Shown: positions 4,805 to 5,841 of the stretch, in pieces | Layout: each line of letters starts with the position of its first letter | Numbering within the stretch: the stretch's first letter is position 1 | Assembly: GCA_934486965.1 (NCBI GenBank) | Contig: CAKSQP010000091.1 | Span: 1 to 5,841 of the forward strand | Source: an uncultured Eubacteriales bacterium | Lineage (GTDB): Bacteria > Bacillota > Clostridia > Oscillospirales > UBA644 | Direction: 5' to 3' | Length of the DNA: 5,841 bases | Translations under genes and position numbers: made by a program | The notes under the pieces: model-generated | Told to the model about the DNA's origin: nothing | Database searches by the model: none | What the model saw: the letters and a program-made list of their open reading frames with translations, nothing else

Positions 4805-5814
4805 ACATACTCGGAATAGAATCCTCCTGCGACGAAACCGCCGCCGCAGTCGTCCGCGACGGAAGAGAAGTCCTTTCAAACCGCGTTTTGTCGCAGATAG
4901 ACATACATACGCTTTACGGAGGGGTAGTTCCCGAAATAGCCGCAAGAGCACACTGCGAAGCAATTTCCCCGCTTGTCAAAGACACGCTTTCCGACGTCGG
5001 CGGACTTGAGAGTATCGACGCGATAGCCGTAACTTATGCGCCCGGACTTATCGGTGCATTGCTTGTCGGCGTAAATTTTGCAAAAAGCCTTTCGGCGGCA
5101 ACAGGAAAACCGCTTATTCCCGTACACCACATAAGAGGACACGTCGCCGCAAATTATATAACTCACCCCGACTTAAAGCCCCCCTTCACCGCGCTCATCG
5201 TTTCGGGCGGACACAGCCACATAGTACACGTTGCCGATGAATGTTCGTATAAAATACTCGGAAGGACCCGCGACGACGCCGCAGGCGAAGCGTTTGACAA
5301 AACTGCAAGAATTCTCGGTCTCGGTTATCCGGGAGGAGTAAAAGTAGAAAAACTCGCGAAAAACGGAGATAAAAAAGCCATACATTTTCCGAGGGTCAAT
5401 TTTGAAAACAGCCCGTTTGATTTTTCGTTCAGCGGGATAAAGACCTCTGTAATAAACTATGTTCATCAGAAAGAGCAAAAAAACGAACCTTATTCGAGAG
5501 AAGATATCGCGGCGTCCTTTACCGAGGCGGTATGCGACGTTCTTTCCTCAAAGGCGACCGACGCCGCCTGCCTGTTCGGCGAAAAGAAATTGGTCGTCGC
5601 GGGCGGAGTTTCCGCGAATTCGTTTTTGCGCGAAAGACTTGAAAAGGACTGCAAAAAACGCGGTATCGCCTTATATCTTCCGGAACTCAGATATTGCGGA
5701 GACAATGCGGCAATGATCGCCGCTCAGGGATATTTCGAATATAACGCAGGAAAAATTGCAGGTCCCGACCTCAACGCCTATGCGAATATGAGTATCGAGG
5801 ACCCGATATTCTGA
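4801..5814 (+). CDS. tsaD: tRNA N6-threonylcarbamoyladenosine (t6A) transferase subunit TsaD
   Basis: TsaD (YgjD/Gcp/Kae1 family) transfers the threonylcarbamoyl group from TC-AMP onto A37 of tRNAs that read ANN codons, working with TsaB and TsaE in bacteria. The full 337-residue length matches the family. It opens with ILGIESSCDETAAA. The metal-binding HHIRGH has H110 and H114, and the third ligand is D301 in the CGDNAAM motif. The ASKHA nucleotide-site segments VSGGHSH (134-140), DDAAGEAFDKTARILGLGYPGG, FSFSGIKT and VVAGGVSANSFLR are all present. The start overlaps the rimI stop as ATGA, and GGAG lies eight bases upstream. It is the last gene of the operon seen here. TsaB and TsaE are absent from the window and must be encoded elsewhere if the pathway is complete. 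No sign of damage. Confidence 0.98.
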   Translation: MNILGIESSCDETAAAVVRDGREVLSNRVLSQIDIHTLYGGVVPEIAARAHCEAISPLVKDTLSDVGGLESIDAIAVTYAPGLIGALLVGVNFAKSLSAATGKPLIPVHHIRGHVAANYITHPDLKPPFTALIVSGGHSHIVHVADECSYKILGRTRDDAAGEAFDKTARILGLGYPGGVKVEKLAKNGDKKAIHFPRVNFENSPFDFSFSGIKTSVINYVHQKEQKNEPYSREDIAASFTEAVCDVLSSKATDAACLFGEKKLVVAGGVSANSFLRERLEKDCKKRGIALYLPELRYCGDNAAMIAAQGYFEYNAGKIAGPDLNAYANMSIEDPIF

Positions 5815-5828
5815 AAACAAAAATACCA

Positions 5829-5841
5829 CCCGCTATGCGGG
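5829..5841 (+). terminator. Probable operon terminator hairpin, cut by the window edge
   Basis: CCCGC and GCGGG form a 5-bp GC stem around TAT, 14 bases after the tsaD stop and preceded by an A-rich stretch. The T run expected downstream would lie beyond the window. If the next bases mirror the left flank (TGG then ATTTT), it would be a bidirectional intrinsic terminator. It is tentative because the 3' half cannot be seen. Confidence 0.45.

Overview
This 5.8-kb window looks like ordinary chromosome from a Bacillota-type bacterium, most likely an uncultured Clostridia-like lineage. The evidence is Gram-positive-style gene content: a mraZ-rsmH start of a division and cell-wall (dcw) cluster, a YwlE-like arginine phosphatase, and a DNA polymerase I whose proofreading domain has decayed. 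Strong purine-rich ribosome binding sites fit this too. The organism assignment is inference; no rRNA or other taxonomic marker is present.

Left part (1-1194, minus strand): the start of a dcw cluster. A consensus promoter drives mraZ, which begins with a TTG codon, followed 8 bp later by rsmH, which runs off the left edge. Four or five helically phased MraZ-type boxes cover the transcription start of mraZ, the usual arrangement for self-repression.

Middle (1093-1474): a 382-bp divergent intergenic region with no gene. It holds the mraZ promoter, an equally good consensus promoter pointing toward polA, several palindromes and phased repeats, and a GC-rich potential hairpin element in the polA leader. 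The two divergent promoters share a patchwork of sequence (CTATTGA, CGGCAG, ATAAT, GGAGCA, AAAGT in the same order), and part of it recurs a third time in the polA leader. This is the most unusual part of the window.

Right part (1475-5814, plus strand): a tightly packed, overlapping operon polA - arginine/tyrosine phosphatase - rimI - tsaD. Stop and start codons overlap by 1, 20 and 4 bases, so the four proteins are probably co-transcribed and translationally coupled. They join DNA repair and replication (Pol I), protein dephosphorylation, ribosomal-protein acetylation (RimI) and tRNA t6A37 synthesis (TsaD). TsaB and TsaE, which often sit beside rimI-tsaD, are not here. The window ends in a GC hairpin that is probably the start of the operon terminator.

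No CRISPR array, tRNA, rRNA, transposase, phage gene or defence system was seen. Apart from the divergent regulatory region, the content is conserved housekeeping.
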